A stretch of 19,128 nt of DNA from DASSBR01 sp035701285 (GTDB lineage: Bacteria > Pseudomonadota > Gammaproteobacteria > Natronospirales > DASSBR01), in contig DASSNT010000020.1 of NCBI GenBank assembly GCA_035701285.1, forward strand, positions 1 to 19,128, given 5' to 3'. The notes beneath the pieces are model-generated. The model was given only the letters and a program-made list of their open reading frames with translations, did no database searches and was not told the DNA's origin. Positions 7,543 to 14,473 of the stretch are shown piece by piece (position 1 is the stretch's first letter; every line of letters begins with the position of its first letter). Both the position numbers and the translations under genes were made by a program.

Positions 7543-8385
7543 ATGAGTGCGCCATTAGCGGAGCCTGGATACGGAACGATCGGCGAGTTCAGGCCGAGCT
7601 CGATTTCAGAAGCTGCATTGAATGCCGCGGGCCGACTCTGGTTTGTCACGGCAGTAATCGGCCAATGGATCTTTGCCGGGTATGTCGTGGCGTTTTACGG
7701 CGGCGCCGCCGCGCGGGGCGACCTGGCGGCGTGGAATCAGGTTCTGGCGTACGGTTATATCCCGGGCGATACCATGGGCAATACCGCCCTGGCGATACAC
7801 CTTTTGTTCGCCGTGATTATCATCGTCGGCGGGCCGCTCCAGCTTGTTCCGCAGATTCGCGCCCGCGCTCCCGCATTCCACCGGTGGAATGGGCGTACGT
7901 ACATGGCTACAGTGTTCGTCGCGAGTATCGCCGGACTCTACATGCTGTGGTTCCGGGGCGCTGTCGGCGACCTCGTCCAGCACGTCGGCATGAGCCTCGA
8001 TGCAGCGCTGATCATGGTGTTTGCCGTCGTTGCTTTGCGTTACGCACTTGCGCGCGAGATCAGAACGCATCGCCGCTGGGCGCTTCGGCTCTTCATGGTG
8101 GTGAATGGCGTCTGGTTCTTCCGCGTGGGGCTGATGCTTTGGCTGATGGTTAATCAAGGGCCCGCGGGTTTCGATCCCGAGACGTTTACAGGTCCAACCC
8201 TTAGTGTCCTCGCCTTCGCCGAATACCTTCTGCCTCTGGCCATTCTTGAGCTGTATCTGCGCGCGAAGGATGCCCGCTGGCCGGCTGGCCGACTCATCGC
8301 TGCCGCAGGCGTCTTCGTGGCGACCATTGCGATGGGCGGTGGCATTTTTGCAGCAACTGTCGGGCTCTGGCTGCCTCATATATAG
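7543..8385 (+). CDS. DUF2306 family integral membrane protein
   Basis: The function is unknown. The 280-residue product has about seven hydrophobic segments, roughly at 32-53, 81-103, 120-137, 147-166, 179-203, 219-241 and 249-275. Between them lie conserved polar motifs: AFHRWNGRTY (H113, R114, G117) at the start of the third segment and RTHRRWALR (H176) before the fifth. This pattern is typical of DUF2306 membrane proteins. The paired histidines could be heme or metal ligands, but that is inference. The ATG at 7543 has a good ribosome-binding site (TAAGGA, 7531-7536). The gene is divergent from acs and runs 10 bases into the convergent gluQ gene. It appears to be a single-gene transcript. 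Confidence 0.8.
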   Translation: MSAPLAEPGYGTIGEFRPSSISEAALNAAGRLWFVTAVIGQWIFAGYVVAFYGGAAARGDLAAWNQVLAYGYIPGDTMGNTALAIHLLFAVIIIVGGPLQLVPQIRARAPAFHRWNGRTYMATVFVASIAGLYMLWFRGAVGDLVQHVGMSLDAALIMVFAVVALRYALAREIRTHRRWALRLFMVVNGVWFFRVGLMLWLMVNQGPAGFDPETFTGPTLSVLAFAEYLLPLAILELYLRAKDARWPAGRLIAAAGVFVATIAMGGGIFAATVGLWLPHI

Positions 8386-9326
8386 GGTGCGGGCCGGCTG
8401 GCAACGTCCTTCAGCCGTGCCGGCTCCCAGTGCTGTAGCGCCCAATCAAGTATGTCGTTCGGCATATAACCGGTTAATTCCAGCGGCGGCCGCTGCTCGA
8501 GAAATCCGAGCGCCGCCACCAGTTGCGAGCCGGGCTGCGAGACATCCAGCGGCTGGGCGTGCGTCTGTTTGCTGAGCTTTTCGCCGTCTGCATTGACCGC
8601 AACCGGAAGGTGCATGTATTGCGGCGAAGGCAAGCCGAGGCACGCGTGCAGCCAGAGCTGGCGTACGGTTGAAGAGAGCAGGTCGGCGCCGCGCACGACT
8701 TCGGTAAAGCCGCCCACGGCGTCATCGACCGCGGCGGCAAGCTGATAGGCGATCAGGCCGTCGGCGCGCTGAATAATGAAGTCGCCGACGTCAGCGGCCA
8801 GTTCGCTGCTGATATGGCCCTGGAGCGGGTCGTCGAAGCTGACCCTGGCGTCGTCAACACGGATCCGGACTGCGCGGGCGGTCTTGCCGGCGGGCAGGCC
8901 TTTGCGGCAGGTGCCTGGATAAATCGGCCCTTCCAGTCCGGGCTGCGCTTCAGCGGCAATCTCGCTTCGTGTACAGCCGCAAGGGAAGGCCCTGCCGCTG
9001 TCGAGCAGCGTTTGGAGCGCCTCGCGGTGGCGTGCAGCGTGCCGGCTTTGATAGACGATCGGGCCGTCCCAGCACAGGCCGAAGGATTCGAGTTGGCGTG
9101 GAATGAGGGCAAGCGCTTCCCGCGAATCGCGCTCCGGGTCGATGTCGTCGATCCGGAGCACCCATTCGCCATTCCGGCTGCGTGCCTGGAGATAGCTGCC
9201 AAGGGCGGTAACGAGTGAACCGAAATGCAGCGGGCCGGTAGGCGAGGGCGCGAACCGGCCGCGGTACGGCCCGGAGGGCCGCGGTGAGCGGTCACGGGTC
9301 AGCGGTACGTGCCTGTTACGAACCAC
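8376..9326 (-). CDS. gluQ: Glutamyl-Q tRNA(Asp) synthetase
   Basis: GluQ (YadB) is a truncated glutamyl-tRNA synthetase paralogue that attaches glutamate to queuosine in the anticodon of tRNA-Asp. The product is 316 residues and lacks an anticodon-binding domain, as expected. It shows GRFAPSPTGPLHFGS (HFGS 34-37 in the HIGH position) and RIDDIDPERDS. The zinc site is C116, C118, Y136 and C140. KLSKQ (250-254) stands in for KMSKS. The only upstream start is a GTG at 9326, immediately preceded by a stop codon in frame. It gives about 15 extra residues before the conserved start, and no strong Shine-Dalgarno sequence is seen. The gene lies 39 bases after dksA on the same strand, the usual gammaproteobacterial pairing. 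Confidence 0.95.
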   Translation of the reverse strand: MVRNRHVPLTRDRSPRPSGPYRGRFAPSPTGPLHFGSLVTALGSYLQARSRNGEWVLRIDDIDPERDSREALALIPRQLESFGLCWDGPIVYQSRHAARHREALQTLLDSGRAFPCGCTRSEIAAEAQPGLEGPIYPGTCRKGLPAGKTARAVRIRVDDARVSFDDPLQGHISSELAADVGDFIIQRADGLIAYQLAAAVDDAVGGFTEVVRGADLLSSTVRQLWLHACLGLPSPQYMHLPVAVNADGEKLSKQTHAQPLDVSQPGSQLVAALGFLEQRPPLELTGYMPNDILDWALQHWEPARLKDVASRPAPYI

Positions 9327-9365
9327 TTACCACTAACCACGCACCGGCGGTGGTGGAACCGCCGC

Positions 9366-9869
9366 CTATACCGTCATCTGTTTTTCGCGGATTTCGTCGA
9401 GTGTCTTGCAGTCGATGCACTGGGTTGCTGTCGGACGCGCTTCCAGCCGGCGGATGCCGATTTCCACGCCGCATGATTCGCAGTAGCCGTAGTCGTCGCT
9501 GTCGATGTCCGCGAGCGACTCGTTGATCTTCTTGGTCAGCTTGCGCTCACGATCGCGGGTCCGCAATTCAAGGCTGAATTCGGATTCCTGCGTGGCCCGG
9601 TCGTTGGGATCGGGGAAGTTGGCCGCTTCGTCCTGCATGTGGTGGACCGTGCGGTCGACTTCTTCCATCAATTCCTGCTTCCATGCTTCCAGAATGGCGC
9701 GAAAATGCGCTTTCTGCGCATCATTCATGTACTTCTCGCCGCGCTTGGCCTTGTAGGGCTTGAAGCCGGGAAAAGGCCCATGCAGCGCGCTGCGAGACTT
9801 CTTCTGCGTCTTCCCTGAATCTGCCGACTTCCTGGCTTTGACGGCAGTGCTTTTTGTACTGGCGGGCAT
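9366..9869 (-). CDS. dksA: RNA polymerase-binding transcription factor DksA
   Basis: DksA enters the RNA polymerase secondary channel and with ppGpp controls rRNA and amino-acid promoters. The 167-residue protein has the coiled-coil tip motif DPNDRA with D87 and D90 (equivalent to E. coli D71 and D74, offset +16). It also has the four-cysteine zinc finger C130, C133, C151 and C154, at the same +16 offset. The first 30 or so residues are a lysine- and serine-rich extension (STKSTAVKARKSADS), longer than in E. coli and probably disordered. The ATG at 9869 has AGGAG at 9875-9879. It is followed by gluQ and probably shares a transcript with it. A well-formed promoter lies just upstream. Confidence 0.98.
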   Translation of the reverse strand: MPASTKSTAVKARKSADSGKTQKKSRSALHGPFPGFKPYKAKRGEKYMNDAQKAHFRAILEAWKQELMEEVDRTVHHMQDEAANFPDPNDRATQESEFSLELRTRDRERKLTKKINESLADIDSDDYGYCESCGVEIGIRRLEARPTATQCIDCKTLDEIREKQMTV

Positions 9870-9905
9870 CCAAAACTCCTGATCGACCCGATCGAAAAGA
9901 CGGAG

Positions 9906-9934
9906 TTTATACTCCTTTGTTTCAGCCGGTGCAA
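9906..9934 (-). promoter_or_regulatory. Predicted sigma70 promoter of dksA
   Basis: On the minus strand TTGCAC (9929-9934) and TATAAA (9906-9911) are exactly 17 bases apart, placing the start near 9899 and giving a 30-base leader. The -10 box lies inside the palindrome GGAGT-TTAT-ACTCC (9902-9915), which could be a regulator site or chance. The rest of the 203-base dksA/DUF4168 divergent gap shows no clear + strand promoter. Confidence 0.65.
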
Positions 9935-10072
9935 GCGGGTTTGATGCCTGTTTGCGGCTGTCGTGCGGGGAATATCGGGTACACCCGCGAGCGTCATGGC
10001 GGGCGCCCCACGGTTGTGGTTTCCGCGCGAGGCTGACATGCTGATTCCGGACAGGTGAGCAAGGAGCGCTCG

Positions 10073-10450
10073 ATGAAGATATGGAAGGTCAGTCTTGCGT
10101 TGCTGCTGGTATTCGCCCTGCCGACGGGCGCCGCCCTGGCGGCGGACGGCGCAGCCGGTGCGGCTGATGCCCGGTCGCAGCCGATGCAGATCAGCGACCA
10201 GCAGCTCCGGAATTTTGCCGCGGTGCGGGCGGAGCTGAACCAGATTCGCACCCGGTTCATGGCCAACTTGAAGCAGGCCGACACCGAGGCGGACCGGCAG
10301 CGGGTATTTCGCGAGGGCGGCAAGGCGATGAGGCAGGCGCTGCAGCGGCACGGCATGACCCCGCAGCAGTTCCGGCGGATGGCCATCACGATCCGCGATA
10401 CGCCTGAATTGCGGGAGAAGCTCGAAGCCATGGAGCCCCGATCGGGCTGA
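10073..10450 (+). CDS. Exported DUF4168 domain protein
   Basis: The product is 125 residues. It has a classical signal peptide (positively charged MKIWK, hydrophobic core, cleavage expected after ALA near residue 23), so it should be periplasmic. The mature part (about 45-120) reads QISDQQLRNFAAVRAELNQI, then REGGKAMRQALQRHGMTPQQ, then an end in PELREKLEAM. This is the helical pattern of DUF4168 proteins, whose function is unknown. The start is set by AAGGAG (10061-10066), six bases before the ATG at 10073; a GTG at 10055 would spoil the signal peptide. The gene is divergent from dksA and convergent with the efflux operon, 45 bases from the permease end. No terminator is evident between them. 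Confidence 0.8.
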   Translation: MKIWKVSLALLLVFALPTGAALAADGAAGAADARSQPMQISDQQLRNFAAVRAELNQIRTRFMANLKQADTEADRQRVFREGGKAMRQALQRHGMTPQQFRRMAITIRDTPELREKLEAMEPRSG

Positions 10451-10495
10451 TCGCAAACGTCGTCGCCGCGGCACGTTTTCGCTTGCCTTGCCTCG

Positions 10496-11713
10496 TTATT
10501 CGTATCGCAGCGCGTCGATCGGGTTCATGTTGGCTGCCTTGGCGGCCGGAATAATGCCGAAAATCACGCCGACGCCGGCCGAGAACGCGAACGCGAGCAG
10601 CACAATCCACCAGGGCACCGTGGCGCTGCCGAAATTCGGCAGGATGTTGGACGCGGCAATGCCGATTGCGTAGCCCAGCACCACGCCGATCACCCCTCCG
10701 AGCAGCGACAGCGTCACCGATTCAATCAGGAACTGCAGCAGGATGTCGCGGCGGCGCGCGCCCAGGCTCTTGCAGATGCCGATTTCGCGGGTGCGCTCGG
10801 TGACCGACACCAGCATGATGTTCATGATGCCGATGCCGCCGACCAGCAGCGAGATCGCGACGATCCCCCCCAGCACCAGCGTCACCGTGTTCAGCAAACC
10901 GGTGACCGTTTCCATCAGCTGTTGAGACGTGCGGACCCTGAAATCGTCGGGCTGGTCGGCGCGCAGGTGATGGCGCTTGCGCAGCAGGCGCGTGATTTGC
11001 GCCTTCACGGCCGGCGCGTGGCTGAGCTGGTCCACCGACAGGATGATCTGGATATCGGGCTCGTCCGCCGTGCCCATGATGCTGAGCGCGGTAGTGAAGG
11101 GCATGATCGCGATATCGTCCTGATCGCGGCCGAAGAACTGGCCGCGTTTCTCGAACACGCCGATGACTTTGAACCACTCGTCGCCAAAGCGGACGAATTC
11201 GCCGATCGGGTTGTCCGGCAGGTGCAGATTGTCGCGCACCGTCTGGCCGATCACGATCACCCGGCGCCGGCTTTGCATGTCGCTGAAGTTGAAGAAGCGG
11301 CCCTCCGACGGCCACACCTGCTCCAGTTCCGGAAAGGAGCTGGTCGTGCCGCGCGTCAGCGTGGCTGTCGACTGGCCGCGGTATTGAAGCACTCCTGACG
11401 GTTGCACGATCGGCGTCACGTTGCTGATGCCGCGCACCTGGTGCTTGATGGCTTCGAGGTCGGCCGGTGTGATCGTCGCGTCTTTGCCCAGCAGCCGCTC
11501 CTTGTACGGTGTGTAGGCGAAGATCATCATGCTGTTGGTGCCGAGACCCTTGAACTGGTTGGTGATGTTGTGGCTGAAGCCCTGGATCAGCGACACCACG
11601 GCAATCACCGCCATCACGCCGATGATGATGCCGAGCGTTGTCAGGAAGCTTCGAAAACCGTGCGCGCGGATCGAGATCAGCGCCGAGCGGAACGACTCGA
11701 TAAAGCTATACAC
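10496..11713 (-). CDS. MacB-type ABC transporter permease
   Basis: The roughly 405-residue product has one N-terminal membrane segment (LTTLGIIIGVMAVIAVVSL, about 24-42), a large periplasmic MacB_PCD-like domain, and a C-terminal FtsX domain with three more segments. The FtsX cytoplasmic motif is SVTERTREIGICKSLGARRR. MacB permeases do not form a substrate tunnel; they transmit ATP-driven motion to the adaptor and outer-membrane channel. I prefer the GTG at 11713. GAGGAA lies about eight bases upstream, the GTG overlaps the ATPase stop region, and the protein then starts like other family members. An ATG at 11746 would add 11 residues with no Shine-Dalgarno sequence. It is the last gene of the efflux operon. 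Confidence 0.94.
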   Translation of the reverse strand: MYSFIESFRSALISIRAHGFRSFLTTLGIIIGVMAVIAVVSLIQGFSHNITNQFKGLGTNSMMIFAYTPYKERLLGKDATITPADLEAIKHQVRGISNVTPIVQPSGVLQYRGQSTATLTRGTTSSFPELEQVWPSEGRFFNFSDMQSRRRVIVIGQTVRDNLHLPDNPIGEFVRFGDEWFKVIGVFEKRGQFFGRDQDDIAIMPFTTALSIMGTADEPDIQIILSVDQLSHAPAVKAQITRLLRKRHHLRADQPDDFRVRTSQQLMETVTGLLNTVTLVLGGIVAISLLVGGIGIMNIMLVSVTERTREIGICKSLGARRRDILLQFLIESVTLSLLGGVIGVVLGYAIGIAASNILPNFGSATVPWWIVLLAFAFSAGVGVIFGIIPAAKAANMNPIDALRYE

Positions 11714-12449
11714 GCCGGTATTCCTCGCCGGCGCCGGCTTCTTCATTGTCGGTATCGCTGACGACCTGGCCGTCCTTCAGCCGGATCACCCGCCGGCAGC
11801 AATCGGCAATATCCTGCTCGTGCGTCACGACGATGATCGTATGCCCGGTCTCGTGCAGCCGGTCGAACATGGCCATGATTTCATGGCTGGTCGCGGACTC
11901 GAGATTGCCGGTCGGCTCGTCGGCCAGCAGAATCGCGGGCTCGCCGACCAGCGCGCGGGCGATTGCAACGCGCTGGCGCTGGCCGCCGGAAAGCTGGTTA
12001 GGGTAATGGTGCACACGGTCGCCCAAGCCCACGCTTTCAAGTGCCGCGGTCGCCATCTGACGTCGCTTCACCAGCCCGACGCCGCGATAGATCAGCGGCT
12101 GCATGACGTTGTGCAACGCGCTCGCGCGGCCGAGCAGGTTGAAGCTCTGGAAAACGAAGCCAATCTCGCGGTTGCGGATGCGCGCCAGCTCGTTTTCGTC
12201 CAGCTGGCTCACCGGCGTGCCGTTCAGCACGTACTCGCCTTCGGTCGGCTGGTCCAGGCAGCCGACGATGTGCATCAGCGTCGATTTGCCGGAACCCGAC
12301 GGGCCGATGAAGGCGACGTAGTCGTTGCGCGCGATGTCGATATCGACGCCGCGCAGCGCCTGCACCGTCTGGTCGCCCATCTGGTAGTGACGCGTAATGC
12401 CCCGCAGCCGCAGCAACGGCTCCGGCACGGGCGCTGCGGCTGCGTTCAT
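11706..12449 (-). CDS. MacB/LolD-type ABC transporter ATPase
   Basis: The 247-residue ATPase has Walker A GPSGSGKST (K55), Q-loop Q101, signature LSGGQRQR (153-160), Walker B ILLADE (D177, E178) and H-loop H210. It powers the adjacent permease. The D-loop reads GNLE, with E184 in place of the usual aspartate of GNLD, a conservative but uncommon change. The start codon overlaps the stop of the membrane-fusion-protein gene in an ATGA arrangement (12446-12449), and its 3' end overlaps the permease start. All three proteins are therefore likely made by coupled translation. Confidence 0.96.
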   Translation of the reverse strand: MNAAAAPVPEPLLRLRGITRHYQMGDQTVQALRGVDIDIARNDYVAFIGPSGSGKSTLMHIVGCLDQPTEGEYVLNGTPVSQLDENELARIRNREIGFVFQSFNLLGRASALHNVMQPLIYRGVGLVKRRQMATAALESVGLGDRVHHYPNQLSGGQRQRVAIARALVGEPAILLADEPTGNLESATSHEIMAMFDRLHETGHTIIVVTHEQDIADCCRRVIRLKDGQVVSDTDNEEAGAGEEYRRV

Positions 12450-13639
12450 GAGGATTGCGGCGGCCGCTTCGACGCTACTTTCAGCGCGTCGCCTGCCTTC
12501 AGGTGGTGCAACACCTGGTACGGCCCGGTGACGACCTTGTCGCCGGCTTTCAGGCCGCTGGCGATCGCAATGTTCTGGTCATTCGAGATAGCGGTCGTCA
12601 CTTCGCGTTTTTTGGCGTGACCGTCCTCGAGGACGAAAACGTACCCCGAGGCGCTGTCGCGCGAGGCGTTGTCCCGATCCTCGTCGGTATACAGCACGGC
12701 TTGCACCGGGACGACCAGCGCGTTCTGGCTGCTGCGGGTGTGGATTTCGGCGCGGCAGCTCATGCCCGGACGCAGATCGATCCTGTCGCCGCCGGCCAGC
12801 AGCACCTTGACCTTGAAACTCAGGCCCTGCCGGCCTTCCGCGGTCGTGGCCGACGTGCCGATAAAGTTCACCCGGCCATTCAGGCTGTCGTTGGGGTAGG
12901 CGACCGCGGTCACTTCGACCGACTGGCCCAACTCGACGTGGGCGATATCCGCTTCGTCGACCCGCACTTCGGCGAACATGGCCGACGGATCCGCAATGTT
13001 CATCAGCGCGGAGCCAACGATATTGGTGGTGCCGGCAATCACGGTCTCGCCGGGCTTGACGTCGACCTGCGTGACGATTCCGTCGATGGGTGAGCGGATC
13101 TCGGTGCGGTCGAGCTGCTCGCGCGCCTTGGCGAGCTGAGCCTGCGACAGCGACAGCGCCTGCTGCCGCGATTTCAGTTCAGCGCGTGCGATGGCCAGTT
13201 CATTGGTCGCATTATCGTAAGTCGCGGTATCCAGCAGCCCCTGCTTGTATATCTTCTGCTTGCGCTGCCAGTCGCGCTCCAGGTTCTCGATTGTCAGCTT
13301 TTGCTGATTGATCGCAATCCTGGCCATCCGGACGTTGGCCTCCTCGGTCGCGACCTCCGCCTTGAACGTTTCCGGATCGATCCGCACGACCACCTGCCCC
13401 TTCGTGACGTGATCGCCTTCCTCGACCGGCACCGCGCTGACTTTGCCGATCACTTCCGGGCGCAGATCGACTTCCTCGCGGTACACCAGCGAGCCGGAGG
13501 CGAGCACCGAGCTGTCGATCGACTGTTGCTTGACCTCGGTAACCTGCACCGCTTTGGCTTCGTCACCGCCTGCGCGCGTGGCGAAAACGAGAATGACGAG
13601 GGCAATGACAATGCCGCCGCCGATGAGCGCTTTCTTCAT
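12446..13639 (-). CDS. MacA-like periplasmic adaptor (HlyD/RND membrane fusion protein)
   Basis: The roughly 397-residue product links an inner-membrane pump to an outer-membrane channel. It has one N-terminal membrane anchor (about 4-20). A first half-lipoyl region (DLRPEVIGKVSAVPVEEGD) follows, then an alpha-helical hairpin (about 90-175, ending QLAKAREQLDRTEIRSPIDG). The second half-lipoyl part and a beta-barrel with GMSCRAEI and VPVQAVL come last. No lipobox is present. With the following ATPase and permease it forms a MacAB-type efflux system; the TolC-type channel must be encoded elsewhere. The substrate cannot be predicted. I use the ATG at 13639; a GTG at 13648 is also possible, and neither has a strong ribosome-binding site. 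Confidence 0.94.
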   Translation of the reverse strand: MKKALIGGGIVIALVILVFATRAGGDEAKAVQVTEVKQQSIDSSVLASGSLVYREEVDLRPEVIGKVSAVPVEEGDHVTKGQVVVRIDPETFKAEVATEEANVRMARIAINQQKLTIENLERDWQRKQKIYKQGLLDTATYDNATNELAIARAELKSRQQALSLSQAQLAKAREQLDRTEIRSPIDGIVTQVDVKPGETVIAGTTNIVGSALMNIADPSAMFAEVRVDEADIAHVELGQSVEVTAVAYPNDSLNGRVNFIGTSATTAEGRQGLSFKVKVLLAGGDRIDLRPGMSCRAEIHTRSSQNALVVPVQAVLYTDEDRDNASRDSASGYVFVLEDGHAKKREVTTAISNDQNIAIASGLKAGDKVVTGPYQVLHHLKAGDALKVASKRPPQSS

Positions 13640-13668
13640 GGCTGTCACTTGTATCAGTGTGCTATGGC

Positions 13669-13696
13669 ACTATAACAGCAGAATTTGAAATAGCAA
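13669..13696 (-). promoter_or_regulatory. Predicted promoter of the efflux operon
   Basis: On the minus strand TTGCTA (13691-13696) and TATAGT (13669-13674) are 16 bases apart, with a start expected near 13662. The partial palindrome GTGC-N4-GCAC (13659-13670) spans the -10 to +1 region, where a repressor could act. No regulator gene for the operon lies in the window. Confidence 0.5.
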
Positions 13697-13711
13697 GCCT
13701 GCTTATTGCTC

Positions 13712-13819
13712 TCAAGCCAATGCCACGGCCGCCCAGCACCCATAGATGACGACATAAGGGCCGACGACGATCGACCGCACGCTGAACAGGCACGCGGCCA
13801 GAGAACGTGAAGTCGCCAT
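13712..13819 (-). CDS. Possible 35-residue hydrophobic small protein
   Basis: An ATG at 13819 preceded by GGGGAA opens a 35-codon frame ending at TGA (13712-13714). The predicted peptide starts MATSRSLAACLFS and continues as one hydrophobic span (SIVVGPYVVIYGCWAAVALA), as in a single-pass small membrane protein. Against it: the frame begins just after the intrinsic terminator of the RRM gene and no promoter is obvious, so it would rely on read-through. I do not recognise a family. The rest of the 266-base gap between the RRM gene and the efflux operon holds the terminator and the efflux promoter. Confidence 0.22.
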   Translation of the reverse strand: MATSRSLAACLFSVRSIVVGPYVVIYGCWAAVALA

Positions 13820-13836
13820 ATTTTCCCCGCTTAAAT

Positions 13837-13880
13837 AAAAAAAAAGCCTCTGGAACCGTGGCCGGAATCCAGAGGCTTTT
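13837..13880 (-). terminator. Intrinsic terminator of the RRM protein gene
   Basis: Arms 13842-13853 (AAAAGCCTCTGG) and 13869-13880 (CCAGAGGCTTTT) form a perfect 12-bp stem with a 15-base loop. On the minus strand the stem is followed by a run of nine T (complement of A 13837-13845). It lies 25 bases beyond the stop of the RNA-binding protein gene, the textbook arrangement of a Rho-independent terminator. Confidence 0.95.
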
Positions 13881-13905
13881 GTCAGCAAACGCTGAAGTTA
13901 TTGCG

Positions 13906-14184
13906 TTACCAGCGATTACGCGGCGGGCGCGGTGCGCGCTCCTGCGCTTCGTTGACACGCATCGGGCGTCCGCCCATGTCCTTGCCGTTCAGGGCCTGGA
14001 TGGCCGAGTTGGCGGCGTCCTGGTCCATTTCGACAAAACCGAAGCCGCGCGGCCGGCCGGTTTCGCGATCGGAAATCATCTTGACCGACTGCACCGTGCC
14101 GAACTGCTCGAACTGCTGACGAACTTCGTCTTCCGAGGCGGAGAAGGGCAGGTTGCCCACATAAATCGACGTCATAACCTTCAT
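13906..14184 (-). CDS. Single-RRM RNA-binding protein
   Basis: The 92-residue protein is one RNA-recognition motif with a short basic tail. RNP2 is IYVGNL (7-12) and RNP1 is RGFGFVEM (46-53), with aromatic residues Y8, F48 and F50 in the RNA-stacking positions. The tail ends ERAPRPPRNRW. Such small bacterial RRM proteins are known in cyanobacteria (often cold-induced) and many proteobacteria, where their targets are mostly undefined. The ATG at 14184 is used; an internal ATG at 14175 is possible. The gene stands alone, with its own terminator and a structured leader, and is divergent from the amino-acid transporter. Confidence 0.95.
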   Translation of the reverse strand: MKVMTSIYVGNLPFSASEDEVRQQFEQFGTVQSVKMISDRETGRPRGFGFVEMDQDAANSAIQALNGKDMGGRPMRVNEAQERAPRPPRNRW

Positions 14185-14210
14185 TCACTCTAAAAGCAAT
14201 AAACAAATCA

Positions 14211-14234
14211 GGACCGTGAGGTCCAGGTACCTGG
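14211..14234 (-). promoter_or_regulatory. Structured leader of the RRM gene: adjoining hairpin and palindrome
   Basis: GGACC-GTGA-GGTCC (14211-14224) overlaps by two bases the perfect 12-base palindrome CCAGGTACCTGG (14223-14234). Both lie 27-50 bases upstream of the RRM start. If transcribed they cannot form fully at the same time, so they could act as alternative RNA structures; the palindrome could equally be a DNA operator. Function is inferred from symmetry only. Confidence 0.35.
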
Positions 14235-14374
14235 CTGGATTCCTCGCAATCGACCTGTCTCAAAACGGAAAGTCAGACGGTGTGGCTCCGGCCAAGCGGC
14301 AGCTTACGATAAAAGAATCCGGCAATGCAATGTTTTTGTGATTTAATCCCACCGGAACCTGAACCGGCTGTCAG

Positions 14375-14403
14375 TTGTCCGAACGACCCGTGTCGTCTAA
14401 GAT
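14375..14403 (+). promoter_or_regulatory. Predicted promoter of the amino-acid transporter gene
   Basis: TTGTCC (14375-14380) and TAAGAT (14398-14403) are 17 bases apart, which predicts a start near 14410 and a leader of about 64 bases. The 289-base divergent gap (14185-14473) otherwise holds the RRM leader. Confidence 0.45.
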
Positions 14404-14473
14404 TGGGCGGCCGCATGACGGCGGAAGGGATTCCCGCACGTAAAAATATTTCAGTCATTACAGGCGAGACCTT

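Noticed and set aside
11529..12620. 363-codon open frame on the + strand opposite the ABC transporter genes
   Set aside because: It spans the permease-ATPase junction on the wrong strand and matches no known protein.
13662..13958. 98-codon minus-strand frame between the RRM gene and the efflux operon
   Set aside because: It runs through the intrinsic terminator and the efflux promoter and has no ribosome site; composition is random-like.
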